DNA from: Archaeoglobus sp.
GTDB lineage: Archaea > Halobacteriota > Archaeoglobi > Archaeoglobales > Archaeoglobaceae
Assembly (NCBI GenBank): GCA_017656505.1
Contig: JACDNU010000002.1
Span: 1-64,000, forward strand
Length of the DNA: 64,000 nucleotides
Direction of reading: 5' to 3'
Shown: one piece after another, positions 7,861-17,175 of the stretch
Layout: every line of letters begins with the position of its first letter
How positions within the stretch are numbered: position 1 is the first letter of the stretch
Program-made: the position numbers and the translations under genes
Notes under the pieces: model-generated
What the model was told of the DNA's origin: nothing
Databases searched by the model: none
The model's input: the letters and a program-made list of their open reading frames with translations, nothing else

Positions 7861-8793
7861 ATGAGGATAGCAATAGTGGGAGCTGGCGTGGTTGGGACGA
7901 TATTTGCCCACATCTTTGGGAAGGTTCACGACGTGACACTGATAGAGGTCATAAAAGAGAAGGTCGATCTTTACAGAAAGGAGGGCTACACGGTTATAAT
8001 GCCGGATGGTTCGGAGGAGCACGAGTCAGATGTCAAGATAACATCAAATCCCGAGGAAGTTGGAGAAGTGGACCTCGTTCAGATTTCTGTTAAAGGATAC
8101 GCAACCGAGCCGGCGACAAAAGCTGCCATGCCAATGATAGGCGATAACACAATGGTTTTGTCGGTACAGAATGGACTTATTCATGACATAATCGCTTCAG
8201 TCGTTGGAAAGGAGAAGGTCATCGCCGGAATCACAGCCCACAGCGGAATGCCGGTAAAGCCGAACGTGATAAGATACGTTGGAGGATATGGCCCTCTGCT
8301 TGTGATAGGAAAATACGATAAAAAACCAAACGATCGATTTTGGGAGATTGTCGAAGAGTTAAAGAAAACAGGAGAGCAGATTGAGGTTGCTGAAGATATA
8401 GAACCGATAATATGGAAGAAGCTTGTCGCAAACGTTGCATGCAATCCCGTGGCTGCGATAACAGGAATGACGAGTGTTGAGGCTTTAGCTTGCAAGGAAA
8501 CGAAAGAGCTGATAAAGATGCTCGCAGAAGAGGTTGTGGAAGTTGCAAGGGCGAAAAACATCTACTTCCCAGAAATGGATAACATCGCAGAGTTCGTTTA
8601 TGAAGCGTTCGCTGGCACAAAGGATAACAAGGTTTCAATGCTTCAGGATGTCGAAGCAGGGAGAAAAACTGAGATCGACACGCTTAACGGAGCGATTGTA
8701 AAGGAAGGTGAAAAATTCGGGATTGATACGAAAGCCAATAAAGTGGTAACCCTTATAGTGAAATCCCTCGGATATCCCAACATCAAATATTAA
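7861..8793 (+). CDS. 2-dehydropantoate 2-reductase (ApbA/PanE) family protein
   Basis: About 310 residues. The N-terminus MRIAIVGAGVVGTIFA is a Rossmann dinucleotide-binding loop (GxGxxG), followed by SVKGYATEPA and SVQNGL, which match the ApbA/PanE layout. In the C-terminal domain, WKKLVANVACNPVAAITG carries the conserved Lys and Asn that bind ketopantoate in PanE, and SMLQDVEAGRKTEIDTLNG matches the conserved terminal signature. The likely reaction is NAD(P)H reduction of 2-dehydropantoate to pantoate for coenzyme A synthesis, though paralogues act on other 2-oxo acids. ATG at 7861 is chosen over TTG at 7855. It appears leaderless and monocistronic. Confidence 0.85.
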   Translation: MRIAIVGAGVVGTIFAHIFGKVHDVTLIEVIKEKVDLYRKEGYTVIMPDGSEEHESDVKITSNPEEVGEVDLVQISVKGYATEPATKAAMPMIGDNTMVLSVQNGLIHDIIASVVGKEKVIAGITAHSGMPVKPNVIRYVGGYGPLLVIGKYDKKPNDRFWEIVEELKKTGEQIEVAEDIEPIIWKKLVANVACNPVAAITGMTSVEALACKETKELIKMLAEEVVEVARAKNIYFPEMDNIAEFVYEAFAGTKDNKVSMLQDVEAGRKTEIDTLNGAIVKEGEKFGIDTKANKVVTLIVKSLGYPNIKY

Positions 8794-8932
8794 TTTTTCT
8801 TTGAAGTTTAATCGGAGACTGTCAGGTCTCTATAAAGTAGACTCTTATAATAACGTCTTCAGTCCATTGTGAGGGTAGCTGTAGGCCTCTAGGAGGATTC
8901 CGTCTTTAGTCAAGATCGTCTCTATTAAACAT

Positions 8933-10357
8933 TTACTCCTTTATCCCCGTAAGATACTTGGCTATTTTCTTTTTCTCTTCGAAGTCATAGCTCCGCCATA
9001 TCGCTATATCCTCCATAACAGGAGATCCGCCGCCATGAACGCCGGCAACAGCTAAAACTCCACCGAAAGACGAGCAGAGTATGTTGGATATGCCATAGAG
9101 ACATCTATACACGCTTTCCGGTGGAACGTCCGCTCTTCTCTTTATATACTTCTCTACATACGGCCTAGTTTCAGGATTCAAGAAGTCTTCAGCGAAGGGT
9201 AGAGCTGCGGGAAGGCCGCCAGCAACTTCTGCAAGCAACTCAAGCTCGTGGTAGTAATTCAGTCCTGCATGCCTTCTGCCGATGTTCGCGTAGATCTCGT
9301 TTGGCAAGAAAGTGCCAGCAGGGGTTTTCGTTCCGTTTATCGCAGAAGCTATTCCGGCTGCGAAAACAAGTTCGGCCACGGCTGCGAGATCTACCAGCTT
9401 ATCCCTTATGTTAGATTTGTTGTAAACTCCGTTGTAGTCCGCTATTAAAGCGGCAAACCCCATAACAACATCCGTTGTTGCTGGCTTACATCCCGTATAG
9501 CTGTGCCTGTGGAACAGAGCGAAAAGATGAGCCGCAAGCGTGGCATACATGTTCTCACCGCAAAGAAAAACCCTATCCCACGGCACAAATACATCGTCGA
9601 AAACGATGAATCCCTCATCATCTCCTATCTCTGCCTGGGGCATATCCAAATCTTTTGGAGCTCTAAGTGAGGATGCTCTTGAAATTATCTTCACCCCATC
9701 CGTATCGGCTGGAATCGAGAAGGCTACGCTGTAATCCACATCGTTGGGAGTCATGGCCCTCGTTGGTATGACTATTATCTCGTCTGCAATTGCTGACATA
9801 GTTATGCAGTTTTTTGCTCCTCTAACGATGATCCCATCGCTCCTCTTCTCCACAACTCTTACGTACATGTCAGGATCTTTCTGTTCATGCGGTCTTTTGC
9901 TTCTATCCCCTTTCACGTCCGTCTGGGCGCAGGCAGCCGTAAGATCTCTTTTCTGGAATTCTTTAAGATACTCCAAGAAGCGCTTGTTGTAATCGCTCCC
10001 GTTTTCCATGTCTGCAGCGAATGTTGCTATTGAAAGGGCATTTATCGCATCACACCCCATGCACCGCTGAATGCACCCACCAACAACACGACAGAGTTTC
10101 CTGGTCATTAGTTGTTTCGCCATTAGATCATCGGCCGATTGATTTATGTGGGTGAAGCGGTTGATCTTCTTTCCCGAAAGGTGAGATCTCGTTGTCAGCT
10201 CTTTGAAATCGGGATGTTCCGCAAGCTCAAAGGTCTTTGAAATTACGTTTATTCCGCCACTCAGCCTCGGATCATCTCTCTTTACTTTCCTCCCACCAAT
10301 ATAGATGTTTGCTTTCAGCTTTAAAAGATCATTCCTGTATTCTTCAGCAGTTCTCAT
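8933..10357 (-). CDS. 4-hydroxybutyryl-CoA dehydratase / HpaB-family flavoprotein
   Basis: A 474-residue protein. All four [4Fe-4S] ligands known from clostridial 4-hydroxybutyryl-CoA dehydratase (C99, C103, H292, C299) have counterparts here with identical spacing: C95 and C99 in GGCIQRC, and H283 and C290 in HRHSYTGC. This argues for a true radical-type dehydratase/vinylacetyl-CoA isomerase, not a monooxygenase of the wider HpaB family. ATG at 10357 is preferred because AAAGGTG lies 7 nt upstream; a TTG two codons earlier is possible. It is the last gene of an operon with an MBL-fold hydrolase and an acyl-CoA ligase, suggesting activation and dehydration of a hydroxy acid. The exact substrate is unknown; Archaeoglobales carry several paralogues. 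Confidence 0.88.
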   Translation of the reverse strand: MRTAEEYRNDLLKLKANIYIGGRKVKRDDPRLSGGINVISKTFELAEHPDFKELTTRSHLSGKKINRFTHINQSADDLMAKQLMTRKLCRVVGGCIQRCMGCDAINALSIATFAADMENGSDYNKRFLEYLKEFQKRDLTAACAQTDVKGDRSKRPHEQKDPDMYVRVVEKRSDGIIVRGAKNCITMSAIADEIIVIPTRAMTPNDVDYSVAFSIPADTDGVKIISRASSLRAPKDLDMPQAEIGDDEGFIVFDDVFVPWDRVFLCGENMYATLAAHLFALFHRHSYTGCKPATTDVVMGFAALIADYNGVYNKSNIRDKLVDLAAVAELVFAAGIASAINGTKTPAGTFLPNEIYANIGRRHAGLNYYHELELLAEVAGGLPAALPFAEDFLNPETRPYVEKYIKRRADVPPESVYRCLYGISNILCSSFGGVLAVAGVHGGGSPVMEDIAIWRSYDFEEKKKIAKYLTGIKE

Positions 10358-10407
10358 TTTCAAGCACCTTTTACAACTTAAAACTAAATTAAACTAAAAA
10401 TAAAAAA

Positions 10408-11196
10408 TTAAGGAAATTGTTTTCCCACTAAAGATGGCTCATGACCGGGGAGGATGTTTTTACGGCTAGTCACACTCAGAGCCTTGAAACAGCTGTCAAA
10501 CCATTCACTCAGATCGACGTGCAATCCTGGGGGCAAGAATGGTATGGGGCTGGGCTGAATCTCTATCTTGTTTCCCTGAAGATCTTCGATCTTCACTGGC
10601 TCCTTTGGTGGATTCAAATTAAGGAACGAGTAGAAGTGATCCCCAGCAATAAGATACTTTCCTCCCTCTGTCTGAACGGCCACGCCCTGCAATCCCTTTG
10701 TATGACCGGGAAGCAGTATAAGTTCAATGCCATCTGCAACACATGCGTCTCCATCAACCAGACACAGATCCATGCCTTCGAGGCACTGGAATAGATTAGC
10801 ATCATAGGTGGCTCTGTAATGCATCGGAGGATTAAATGCCGATTCCCATTCCTTCTTCTGAACGTATACCCGCGCGTTATGAAAGAGATTCGTTGTTGCT
10901 ACGTGGTCAAAATGCAAGTGAGTAAGAATCAAGGTATCAATATCCTCTGGCTTCATATTTTCACTTTCCAAGGCTTTTCTAAGTCCCTCTTCACCCCCTC
11001 CTGACACGGGGAACCCGTGGACGAAACCGTCTACAGGCTCTTCAATTCCAGCATCGACTATTATTTTCCTGTTTTCTCCTTCAATAAGCCATACATAAAT
11101 CGGCGCCACGATGAGCGTGCTCATATCTCCAAGAATTTGTAAAACGCCCATCGGAGCCATAATTTCTCCCTGCTTAAGGGGCTTTATTCTATACAT
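10408..11196 (-). CDS. Metallo-beta-lactamase-fold hydrolase (lactonase-like)
   Basis: About 262 residues with the binuclear metal site of the MBL superfamily: THLHFDH (HxHxDH), LPGHTKG, AGDHF and a terminal LPGHEP. The overall order resembles N-acyl homoserine lactonases and related hydrolases. The start is set by GAGGTGGT directly before a double ATG, so 11196 (or 11199) is preferred to the ATG at 11223. It sits between the acyl-CoA ligase (64 nt gap) and the dehydratase (50 nt gap). In that context it might open a lactone or cleave a thioester of the same pathway; this is inference. Confidence 0.85.
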   Translation of the reverse strand: MYRIKPLKQGEIMAPMGVLQILGDMSTLIVAPIYVWLIEGENRKIIVDAGIEEPVDGFVHGFPVSGGGEEGLRKALESENMKPEDIDTLILTHLHFDHVATTNLFHNARVYVQKKEWESAFNPPMHYRATYDANLFQCLEGMDLCLVDGDACVADGIELILLPGHTKGLQGVAVQTEGGKYLIAGDHFYSFLNLNPPKEPVKIEDLQGNKIEIQPSPIPFLPPGLHVDLSEWFDSCFKALSVTSRKNILPGHEPSLVGKQFP

Positions 11197-11259
11197 CATA
11201 CCACCTCTCAATTTTACTAGCATTCACAATACGAATTTCAATCCACTATCAAAGCTGAT

Positions 11260-12942
11260 TCAACCACTTTTTTCAACTCCCTTTTTCTCCCTTTCCTGCA
11301 AAACCCTCCATAAAATTTTGCCAGCTCCACTTTTCGGAAGATCATCGACAAAAACGATTTTTCTGGGATACTTGTATGCAGCCATCTGCGTCTTTGCCCA
11401 GACCATTATATCTTCCTCCTTTACTTTCCCCTTGAATTCAGGTTTTAGAACCACGAACGCCTTCACTTCCTCGATCACCCTTTCATCGGGCACACCGATC
11501 ACACACACCTCCTTGATCGCCGGGTGTTTATATAGAATCGACTCAACTTCCGCTGGCCAAACTTTAAACCCAGATCTGTTTATCATCCTCTTGATCCTGT
11601 CCACGATGAAGAAATAACCCTCCTCATCCATGTAACATAGATCTCCGGTTCTAAAGTATCTCTCTCCGTCGATCTCGATAAAAGCTTTTTCGGTCTCCTC
11701 TGGTTTATTCCAGTATCCCTTAAAGATTTCCGGTCCCTTCACCACGAGTTCACCCTGCTCGCCTGGACCGAGAACTTTTCCGCTTTCAACATCTATTATG
11801 AGAGCATCCACCCCAAAATCGGGGATTCCAAGGCACTGCAGTTTCGGCCTTTCTGGGGGATTGAAATGTGTTTGGGATATCGTTTCGGTAAGCCCATACC
11901 CCTCCATGAATTTTATTCCAAAAAGCTCTTCCAACTTTTCCGCCACCGCCTTTGGCATAGGAGCTCCTCCCCCTCCTACTATAATCAACGAACTAAGATC
12001 TCTCTTTGCGATGTTCGGATCGGAAAGGACATCAACAACCATCGTGGTGATGTTAATCCAATGGGTACATCCATACTTCTCGATAGCTTGAATCGCCGTC
12101 TCTCTATCCCACCTCGTCAGCAAAGCTATCTTCGCTCCCGCGTAAATTGGGGCAAGCATGGAATGGACCATTCCCGTTACATGGAAGAAGGGGAGCACTG
12201 CAAGATGAACTGCCGCAGGAGTTAGATTCATCCAGTACGCTGAGCTGAGAACGTTTGCAATTATCGTGGAGTGAGTGTGCATACAGCCTTTGGGCATACC
12301 GGTTGTTCCCGCCGTATACGGAATTAAAGCGAGATCCTCTTCTGTCACAAGAATCTCAGGAGGGTCTCTCTCAGCAAGAGCATCTTTCCAACCAATACAA
12401 CCAACGGTATCTTCAACTTCTGTCTTTACTTTCATAAATTCTGGAACATTCAGTTCGGGGTCCTCTGGAAGATAATCAGAGAGATTACCGCAAACGATAT
12501 CCATTCCAAGTTTTTTTGCTACACCCGAGACCCGTTGAAGAAGCTCTTTGGTAGTTACAACCATCTTACACCCAGAATCGTTTAGTATGTATTCCAATTC
12601 ACCTTCCGTCAGCATAGGATTCAGCGGCACTACCACTGCGTTGGCTCTCATTATCCCAAAGTAGGAAATCACAAAGTGTGGTGAGTTCTGAAGGTACAAA
12701 GCGACTCTATCACCCTTCTGGATTCCCCTACCAGCCAAAAAGGTTGCAAACCTTTCAATCGAGTCCAATAGCCCAGAGTAAGTTATGCTCTTTCCGTAAT
12801 ACAGAATCGCAGTTTTATCTGGATACCTCCGTGTCGAAGTTTCCACAAATTCAAAGAGAGGGACTGAAGGGTAGTCTAGTGTTTTTGTCACTGTTTTAGG
12901 CCAGAATTTAAACCAAGGACGGTCATACACCTCTTTGCTCAT
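11260..12942 (-). CDS. AMP-forming acyl-CoA synthetase
   Basis: A 560-residue adenylate-forming enzyme. The AMP-binding motif YTAGTTGMPKG, the GYGLTET motif and the RTGDLCYMDEEGY hinge are in the right order, and the C-terminal KSGAGKI provides the catalytic lysine. It would convert a carboxylic acid, ATP and CoA to acyl-CoA, AMP and PPi. Sequence style is that of medium/long-chain or aryl-acid ligases; the substrate is not certain. It is the first gene of an operon leading to the MBL hydrolase and the dehydratase. No ribosome site precedes the ATG, and a TATA-like TTATAAAT about 25-30 nt upstream indicates a leaderless start. Confidence 0.9.
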   Translation of the reverse strand: MSKEVYDRPWFKFWPKTVTKTLDYPSVPLFEFVETSTRRYPDKTAILYYGKSITYSGLLDSIERFATFLAGRGIQKGDRVALYLQNSPHFVISYFGIMRANAVVVPLNPMLTEGELEYILNDSGCKMVVTTKELLQRVSGVAKKLGMDIVCGNLSDYLPEDPELNVPEFMKVKTEVEDTVGCIGWKDALAERDPPEILVTEEDLALIPYTAGTTGMPKGCMHTHSTIIANVLSSAYWMNLTPAAVHLAVLPFFHVTGMVHSMLAPIYAGAKIALLTRWDRETAIQAIEKYGCTHWINITTMVVDVLSDPNIAKRDLSSLIIVGGGGAPMPKAVAEKLEELFGIKFMEGYGLTETISQTHFNPPERPKLQCLGIPDFGVDALIIDVESGKVLGPGEQGELVVKGPEIFKGYWNKPEETEKAFIEIDGERYFRTGDLCYMDEEGYFFIVDRIKRMINRSGFKVWPAEVESILYKHPAIKEVCVIGVPDERVIEEVKAFVVLKPEFKGKVKEEDIMVWAKTQMAAYKYPRKIVFVDDLPKSGAGKILWRVLQEREKKGVEKSG

Positions 12943-12959
12943 GATTCAGTCTGAGATTG

Positions 12960-12977
12960 AACATTATTATAAATGTT
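12960..12977 (-). promoter_or_regulatory. Inverted repeat over the promoter of the acyl-CoA ligase operon
   Basis: AACATT (12960-12965) and AATGTT (12972-12977) are perfect inverted arms around ATTATA. The element overlaps the TATA-like box expected for the ligase start at 12942. A bound regulator would compete with TBP, so repression is plausible. Which protein binds is not known. Confidence 0.45.
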
Positions 12978-13044
12978 ATTTACAATCCATGTTCAGGGGT
13001 TCCACATATCTGGGGAGAGTATGTAGACAAGAGATAGACAAGAA

Positions 13045-13614
13045 CTAGAGCGTCAGTATTCTGATGAGATAACCTTGAGTTCTCAGCTTGTAATCCACAT
13101 TCACACCGTAATTGCTCTCCAAAAGCAGCTTTATCTGTTTGCAAAAACTTTCATCCAGCAATTTGCTTTTAATTTTGGAATGGAAGAAGAGAATTTTCCC
13201 CTCATCAGTATCCCTAACTTCAACTCTCCTCACAATATTGGAGGATATCCATATCTTCTTTATTGCCTCAATAGCCTCTTCTAAGGAAATCTTCTCCATC
13301 GGTTTACCATATATCCATTCAATCATGAACTCGTTTGCATTCGTCTTGATCGTCTCCTTAATCCTACCCTCAGCAATGAGCTCAAGCTGTTCCCTGCTGA
13401 TTAGGCAGATGTCTAATTCTCTGAGAGCCTTTATCGCAAACTTCTCTATTTCATTCAGAGGGTAAACTTCCCCCTCGTCTTCCAGTACTTCCTCTTCTCC
13501 CAGCAAGCTCTCGATTACTGAACTCATCGTTCCTCCACTTTTTTCTTTCAATTCCATAAGTTTGTCATAGGCCCGAGAGCTTATGGTGGTGTGAAGGTGG
13601 CGCCTTCCATTCAT
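13045..13614 (-). CDS. Ribbon-helix-helix-type regulator with unknown C-terminal domain
   Basis: About 189 residues. The N-terminus (RRHLHTTISSRAYDKLMELKEKSGGTMSSVIESLL) has the beta-strand plus two-helix pattern of ribbon-helix-helix DNA-binding proteins. The C-terminal 120 residues (ISLEEAIEAIKKIW, VEVRDTDEGKILFFHS, LLESNYGVNVDYKL) are of unknown fold and may sense a ligand. ATG at 13614 is chosen over the upstream TTG at 13632. A 21-bp palindrome at 13624-13644 lies immediately before the start and overlaps the expected transcription start, which suggests self-repression. It lies just upstream of, and in the same direction as, the ligase operon. Confidence 0.72.
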   Translation of the reverse strand: MNGRRHLHTTISSRAYDKLMELKEKSGGTMSSVIESLLGEEEVLEDEGEVYPLNEIEKFAIKALRELDICLISREQLELIAEGRIKETIKTNANEFMIEWIYGKPMEKISLEEAIEAIKKIWISSNIVRRVEVRDTDEGKILFFHSKIKSKLLDESFCKQIKLLLESNYGVNVDYKLRTQGYLIRILTL

Positions 13615-13623
13615 GATTATCAC

Positions 13624-13644
13624 TATGTTCAAAATGTGAACATA
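13624..13644 (-). promoter_or_regulatory. Candidate operator palindrome (8-5-8)
   Basis: Arms TATGTTCA (13624-13631) and TGAACATA (13637-13644) are exact reverse complements around a 5-nt spacer. On the minus strand a TATAAAA box lies at 13661-13667, placing the palindrome over the predicted transcription start and 10 nt before the ATG at 13614. This is the expected place for autoregulation by the ribbon-helix-helix protein. Confidence 0.7.
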
Positions 13645-13718
13645 TGTTATTAATATTTCGTTTTATATTCTGGGATAAGTTTGAAAAAAGTTAAAACTAG
13701 AGTTGCAATGGGGCGTTC

Positions 13719-16700
13719 TCAACTAATCGACTTGATCTCTTCGTAGAGTTCGTTCAATGCTTCCATGTAGTCAAGTTCACCCTTTGCAATTTTGTCCATT
13801 TTCTCCTCGAGCATCATTGTTCTTTTCTCTGAAACCAAGTTCGAATAATTTTTGGAAAGGAAGCTGAAAACTGAGAATCCTCTCTTAGTTCCCCTGATCT
13901 TGCCATTCTTCTCAAAAACGTATCCCCTTTCGAAGAGCCTTTCAATGATCGTCGCATAGGTCGAAGGTCTGCCTATCCCTCTGTCCTTCATGAGCTGGAT
14001 TACCTCAGCCTCTGAATATAATGGGGCTTTTGGGATCTCTTTTATCTTTGCTTTCACAACCATTTTACCAAGAGGTAGCTCTTTCCTCACAGCAACGCTC
14101 TTGTAGAGTTCATAGGCCTTTCCTTCTACGGAAAGAATCCTGTTTTCTTCCAAAACTTTGCCATCGTATTTTACCTTATACCTACCGATTCTAACTTTCA
14201 AGTTCCTGCATTGGCTCGCCATGAATCTCCTGAATATAAGCTCATAGAGAGAAAGATGATCCTTCTCAAGCGACTCAGCCTTTATCAATCCTTCATAGAT
14301 CAATCTTTGAAGGGTCATCCTGTCTAAAGCTCTCGTAGGCCTTATACACTCGTGAGCACCTTCGGCATACCACTCTCTCGGGAAGAAGTCATTTCCGAGG
14401 TAATCTCTTGCAACCCTCAAGCCGGCATCGCTTACTCTTGTCGAATCCGTTCGATGATAGGTTATCAACCCATTCTCGAAAAGGTCTTGGGCTATTTTCA
14501 TCGCTTGGGTTGCACTGAGCTTTAGAATCCTGTTTGCATCTCTCAGGAGTGTATCCGTGGTATATGGAGGTAAGGGACTTTTATCAACCACCCTATCATC
14601 TCTCAGCTCAATTTCTAGTTCAATCTCCGATTCACCAGATTCTCCAGATCCCTCAGATTCCTCAGATTCTCCAAATTTTCCAGGTCTTTCAAAATCTTTT
14701 CCCAATTCATCCCCAACACCGAAATCAAGTATCAAATCCAGATCTTCAATCAATGCAACGATTTTCTTTTTCTTGCTTTCCTTTGTCCTTTCGAGTATCC
14801 AGCCAAGCACCGGAGTTTGAGCTCTTCCGGCGGAAAGATTCTTTTCCTTAAAGACCTCCTGAAGCTTTAGACTTAAAACGAAACCTATCCACCGATCCTC
14901 AACTCTCCTCACAATCTGGGCTTTCACCAAAGACTCATCGATTTCCCTCAGATTTGAAAGAGCATCGCTAACAGCTCTCCTCGTAACTTCATGGAATTCA
15001 GCCCTCTTTATCTCACTACATCCAGAAAGAAGATTTCTCAGATCCCAAGCGATTTTTTCTCCTTCACTGTCAGGATCGGTTCCGATTATAACCCTCCCGG
15101 CTTCATATGCCAGCTTCCTCAAAGAATCGATTCTCCTTCTCGAATCGTTAATGTCTTCGCTACCACATCTCGGACATTTTTTACTCTCCAAAGTGAACTG
15201 ATAGCCACAGGAAAGGCATCTCTTAATCGACGAAAAAACCGGAACGAATCTTGAATTTGAACGTGAATCCAGAATTTCCACCCCGTGAAATCCCCGATTT
15301 GTGATCAAATCAGTTACATGACCGAGAGATGCGGTGATTTGCAGAATGTATTCTGACGTTGGAACTTCGTAAACAATCAAATTTTCAAGAACTCTCACAC
15401 TCGGCTTTCCAAAGAACCTCGAGATGTGTCTGGCTTTTACAGGACTTTCGACTATGAACAAAGCCGGTTTAATCAGATCCAGCTCTTCGCGTTTGCTAAA
15501 TTTCTCCCTGCTTTCATCAACCTCCCTTCTGAGTCTTGCAAAATCTATCTCATTAATATCCCTAACAGAGATATCTATGTCGAAGTATTGGGCTCGAGTT
15601 TTGAAAGCATAAAATAGCTGTTGATCCTCTTCGAGAATGAAAGAGACACCCTTTGTAATCCCTCCGGAGTGGAGTCTGGAAGTCCTTCCCGAAGCTTGGA
15701 TATACGTGCGAACATCAGGAATTATTAGCTCCTTTTTCCTCAAAACCACATCCGCTGCTTGAAAATCTGATTCCTCCAGCACTTTTTTCAGAAATTTTCG
15801 TAGCTCCATCATCTTTTCTGCATATCTCCTGTCGATCTTTTTTTCTGCCTGAATCACAACCCTTTCAAGGCCTTTAGTTTTCAGAAATTCCTTCAGAAAT
15901 TCTTTTACCTCATCTTTATCCCTCAAAAACAGGAGAAGAATCCTTATAACTCGATCGCTAACTCTTGTAGGATCTTCAATGTCCTCAAACCTTATTCTGA
16001 AGGCCGGGACTCCAACAAAAACGGCATACCTAATTTTTTCCGGCAAATCTAGCCCCCTAACCAGCGATCCATAGTAGTGAGAGGTGCCGACAAGAAAATC
16101 CAGTTCACAATTCTTGAACTTCTCGAAATCGGTTTGAAGACCAACTTTAAATCTTGGAGTCAGAAAATCATGGATTCTCTGCATTTCTTCGGAATTTCTG
16201 GCAAAGATTAACCCTCCAGAACCCATTTTTTCTAAAATTGTAATTAGATCGTTTAGGCCTTTTAAAGATTTTAAGGCAATATCCTCTATGTTTCTCACGG
16301 TAAAGGTGGAAGATCCGATGTCGAAGTTCAGCAACCTTCGAAATAAATCCGCCTTTCTTCCCTTTTTGGCTGTAGCCGTTGAAACCATCAAACAGCCCAC
16401 TTTTTTACCCTTCCAGTCATTCTCGTATCTGTCGTATCTGAAGCCCAGCAGATTCAGTATCCTTTCAACGTTTTTAGATGCTTTCAAGATTGCATCTACA
16501 TCATCGACAAAAATGAAGTCGAATGTTAGATCTTTAATTTCGCTGAAATGCCTCGAGAGAAATTGAGTGGTTGTAACCAAAATGTCAGCCTCTTTTATAC
16601 TCCTGAAGAAACCTTCTTTCTCCTCCTTCTTTAATCTGCCGTGATAATAAGCAACCCTTATCCGTCCGTTTTGACCATTGAAACTAGATGTTATTCCAAG

Positions 16701-17066
16701 GCTCTCAGCATATTTTCGGATATTCGAAACGACCTGTTCCAGCAAAAGGGTTGTGGGCAGAATTATGTAGCTTTTCCTCCCCTCAGTTGCAAGGAAAAGT
16801 GAAATTGCTATGCCAAACGAGGTCTTTCCGATCCCTGTTGGTGCTATCGCAGCAAAGCTTTCCCCGCTTAGAATCCTTTTCGCCCATGTTTTTTGAATTG
16901 CCCTCGGTTCACCGATCGCTTTTCTGAAAAACCGAATGAAGTTCTCGCACCTCTCATTCTCTACACATAGAGGTGTGTTCTTTTTCTTGCACGTTCTCAC
17001 CTCAACCTCATCGTAAGCAAGATCACCTCCACACACAGGACAGAGGGATGAATATATCACCTTCAT
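13719..17066 (-). CDS. rgy: Reverse gyrase
   Basis: A 1115-residue fusion of an SF2 helicase-like module and a type IA topoisomerase, which introduces positive supercoils; its presence marks a hyperthermophile. Visible parts in order: N-terminal zinc finger starting CPVCGG (C9, C12), Walker A APTGIGKT (75-82), a DDVD box (VDDVDAIL), Toprim start IVESPVKARH (about 535-545), a second zinc finger CLSCGY...CPRCGS, the Toprim acidic motif DPDSEGE, and the catalytic Tyr near residue 870 in ITYHRTDSTR. A Glu/Ser-rich insertion (SEESEGSGESGESE) within the topoisomerase part is unusual. TATA-like TTATTTAAA lies about 27 nt upstream and no ribosome site is seen, so the mRNA is probably leaderless. Confidence 0.97.
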   Translation of the reverse strand: MKVIYSSLCPVCGGDLAYDEVEVRTCKKKNTPLCVENERCENFIRFFRKAIGEPRAIQKTWAKRILSGESFAAIAPTGIGKTSFGIAISLFLATEGRKSYIILPTTLLLEQVVSNIRKYAESLGITSSFNGQNGRIRVAYYHGRLKKEEKEGFFRSIKEADILVTTTQFLSRHFSEIKDLTFDFIFVDDVDAILKASKNVERILNLLGFRYDRYENDWKGKKVGCLMVSTATAKKGRKADLFRRLLNFDIGSSTFTVRNIEDIALKSLKGLNDLITILEKMGSGGLIFARNSEEMQRIHDFLTPRFKVGLQTDFEKFKNCELDFLVGTSHYYGSLVRGLDLPEKIRYAVFVGVPAFRIRFEDIEDPTRVSDRVIRILLLFLRDKDEVKEFLKEFLKTKGLERVVIQAEKKIDRRYAEKMMELRKFLKKVLEESDFQAADVVLRKKELIIPDVRTYIQASGRTSRLHSGGITKGVSFILEEDQQLFYAFKTRAQYFDIDISVRDINEIDFARLRREVDESREKFSKREELDLIKPALFIVESPVKARHISRFFGKPSVRVLENLIVYEVPTSEYILQITASLGHVTDLITNRGFHGVEILDSRSNSRFVPVFSSIKRCLSCGYQFTLESKKCPRCGSEDINDSRRRIDSLRKLAYEAGRVIIGTDPDSEGEKIAWDLRNLLSGCSEIKRAEFHEVTRRAVSDALSNLREIDESLVKAQIVRRVEDRWIGFVLSLKLQEVFKEKNLSAGRAQTPVLGWILERTKESKKKKIVALIEDLDLILDFGVGDELGKDFERPGKFGESEESEGSGESGESEIELEIELRDDRVVDKSPLPPYTTDTLLRDANRILKLSATQAMKIAQDLFENGLITYHRTDSTRVSDAGLRVARDYLGNDFFPREWYAEGAHECIRPTRALDRMTLQRLIYEGLIKAESLEKDHLSLYELIFRRFMASQCRNLKVRIGRYKVKYDGKVLEENRILSVEGKAYELYKSVAVRKELPLGKMVVKAKIKEIPKAPLYSEAEVIQLMKDRGIGRPSTYATIIERLFERGYVFEKNGKIRGTKRGFSVFSFLSKNYSNLVSEKRTMMLEEKMDKIAKGELDYMEALNELYEEIKSIS

Positions 17067-17175
17067 TTCTTAATAAGAAAGTGTGGAGGTTTAAATAACT
17101 TCTTATAAATTAACCAGTTATATTTTTTCTAACTAATTAAAAACGTATATATCTAAAATCGATCTATTTACCCTC

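Noticed and set aside
8814-8831. Short hairpin after the PanE-like gene (GGAGAC/GTCTCT)
   Set aside because: A 6-bp stem with one G-U pair, within chance expectation; not reported as a terminator.
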